Below, piece by piece: positions 6,509 through 7,387 of a DNA stretch of 7,387 bases; the stretch's first letter is position 1, and every line of letters starts with the position of its first letter. This DNA comes from Bacillota bacterium (lineage in GTDB: Bacteria > Bacillota > Clostridia > Acetivibrionales > DSM-1351): contig JAEZFR010000347.1 in assembly GCA_023417285.1 (NCBI GenBank), positions 1-7,387 on the forward strand. Direction: 5' to 3'. The notes below the pieces were generated by a model that did no database searches, had not been told where the DNA came from, and worked only from the letters and a program-made list of their open reading frames with translations. A program made the position numbers and the translations under genes.

Positions 6509-7387
6509 ATGAAAAAGAAAAGTTTTATTAGTATTGTTATAAGCATGTCTATACTATTTTCAATGTTTAATGGTATAGCAAATGCAGCTGAACCAGTGAG
6601 TTATTCTATTCTCGCTTATTCACCTAAAAGCTTTGATGGATATTATGTATTTAATAATAAAACTGATATTCCAGCAGTTGCAAAGGCGTATATGGGAGGT
6701 AGTTATAATTCTAAATTTAGCATAAATTCATTAATTAAAAGTGTAAAATGGAATATTTCTGCTGATGCTGATACTACTCAGCTCTCAACATATATAGGGA
6801 GGGCAGATAGAAGCAAGGGCTTTGCTATTTGTTACGGTGGAGATGTAGTGCCAGAGATACTAAGACCAGCTGTAAAAAAAGGGGATGTACAAATTGCCGC
6901 AGTAATGCAGGGGTATGCGGACAAACATACTAATATAAAATACCATTTGAGCTCTAGGACTACAAATGTGGATTTTAAGTTAAAAGAGAGCTACAGCAAG
7001 GTTATGGCAGAGTACTACAGTGATGGTCAAAGGCCTGCTTATATGGGATGGGTATCTGAAAGCCAGAGAGTTCCTATCTGGTATGATATGAAGACAAATG
7101 GGTATTTTCCGTTGTTTGATTTTTGTTCACTGGGCTGTGCTTGTGGAGGTGTTCATTTCAATAACATTTCTATAATGCTAAAGGATAAGGCAGGCCCTGT
7201 GGCTACTGAGATATATCCTTCAAGTGATGAATGGGGAAGTAATAGAAGAACAACATACAAAGGTGGGGAGACGGTTTATTTCAATGTAAGGTTCAATGAG
7301 AACGTTAGGTTTTCTGACGATGCACCTGCCAAGGACAAAATTTTGAAGGTTAAGAAAAAGTTCATAGCTACAAACACTGAGCAGAGT
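6509..7387 (+). CDS. secreted protein of unknown function, 3' end beyond the window
   Basis: The frame from ATG 6509 stays open for 293 codons to the window edge, with GAGAGG at 6495-6500 at eight-base spacing. The N-terminus is a clear Sec signal peptide: MKKK, a hydrophobic core (residues 6-20) and a likely cleavage after ANA (24-26). I do not recognise residues 27-225. They are rich in Tyr, Ser and Lys and hold a Cys cluster, FCSLGCACGG (205-214; Cys206, 210 and 212), plus a lone Cys108. From about residue 226, DKAGPVATEIYPSSDEW and then TYKGGETVYFNVRFNENVRF look like the start of a bacterial Ig-like domain (the Y-K-x-G-x-x-V-x-x-x-V-x-F-x-E-x-V pattern of surface proteins). The full protein is therefore probably an extracellular or wall-associated multidomain protein. 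No enzyme motif is visible. It may be co-transcribed with the DUF2442-like gene. Confidence 0.82.
   Translation, partial: MKKKSFISIVISMSILFSMFNGIANAAEPVSYSILAYSPKSFDGYYVFNNKTDIPAVAKAYMGGSYNSKFSINSLIKSVKWNISADADTTQLSTYIGRADRSKGFAICYGGDVVPEILRPAVKKGDVQIAAVMQGYADKHTNIKYHLSSRTTNVDFKLKESYSKVMAEYYSDGQRPAYMGWVSESQRVPIWYDMKTNGYFPLFDFCSLGCACGGVHFNNISIMLKDKAGPVATEIYPSSDEWGSNRRTTYKGGETVYFNVRFNENVRFSDDAPAKDKILKVKKKFIATNTEQS

Noticed and set aside
6191..7387. Toxin-antitoxin pair formed by the DUF2442-like gene and its neighbour.
   Set aside because: The downstream product is a large exported protein, not a small toxin, and no DUF4160 or HTH partner is visible.

Overview
The window comes from a low-GC Gram-positive bacterium, most likely a Clostridia member and plausibly Lachnospiraceae. 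The support is the AT-rich sequence, strong AGGAGG-type ribosome binding sites, T-rich hairpin terminators, an LCP (LytR-CpsA-Psr) wall-polymer protein and a large MalT-type LuxR regulator. The genus cannot be fixed from the sequence alone.

Layout. Bases 1-246 are the 3' end of an RluA/RluD-type pseudouridine synthase. A 346-base non-genic stretch follows, with a 15-bp triple tandem repeat, a weak terminator-like hairpin and a possible 25-codon leader ORF folded into a 14-bp hairpin. It leads into an MFS exporter of the MefA-like DHA3 group (593-1867). An 87-base hairpin with 16-bp arms (1927-2013) separates the exporter from a convergent LCP gene on the minus strand (2046-3190). That LCP gene is split by an apparent one-base frameshift. 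A 242-base divergent promoter region separates it from an 828-aa STAND/LAL LuxR-family regulator (3433-5919). The 3' end of the regulator gene runs into 2.3 copies of a 58-bp tandem repeat, followed by a strong terminator (6064-6097). A DUF2442-like 92-aa gene (6191-6469) comes next. Then comes an unrecognised secreted protein (6509 to the window edge) with a signal peptide, a Cys cluster and the start of a possible Ig-like domain. It has no stop in the window.

How the genes may work together. The LuxR regulator and the LCP gene share one intergenic region with recognisable promoters in both directions, so direct control of the LCP gene is a reasonable inference but is not shown. The DUF2442-like gene and the secreted-protein gene are 39 bases apart, each with a good ribosome binding site, and could be co-transcribed. 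The exporter appears to be its own unit, possibly controlled through its leader. I do not see a clear undescribed multi-gene system. The best leads are the exporter leader, the repeat at the regulator's 3' end, the broken LCP gene and the unrecognised secreted protein.
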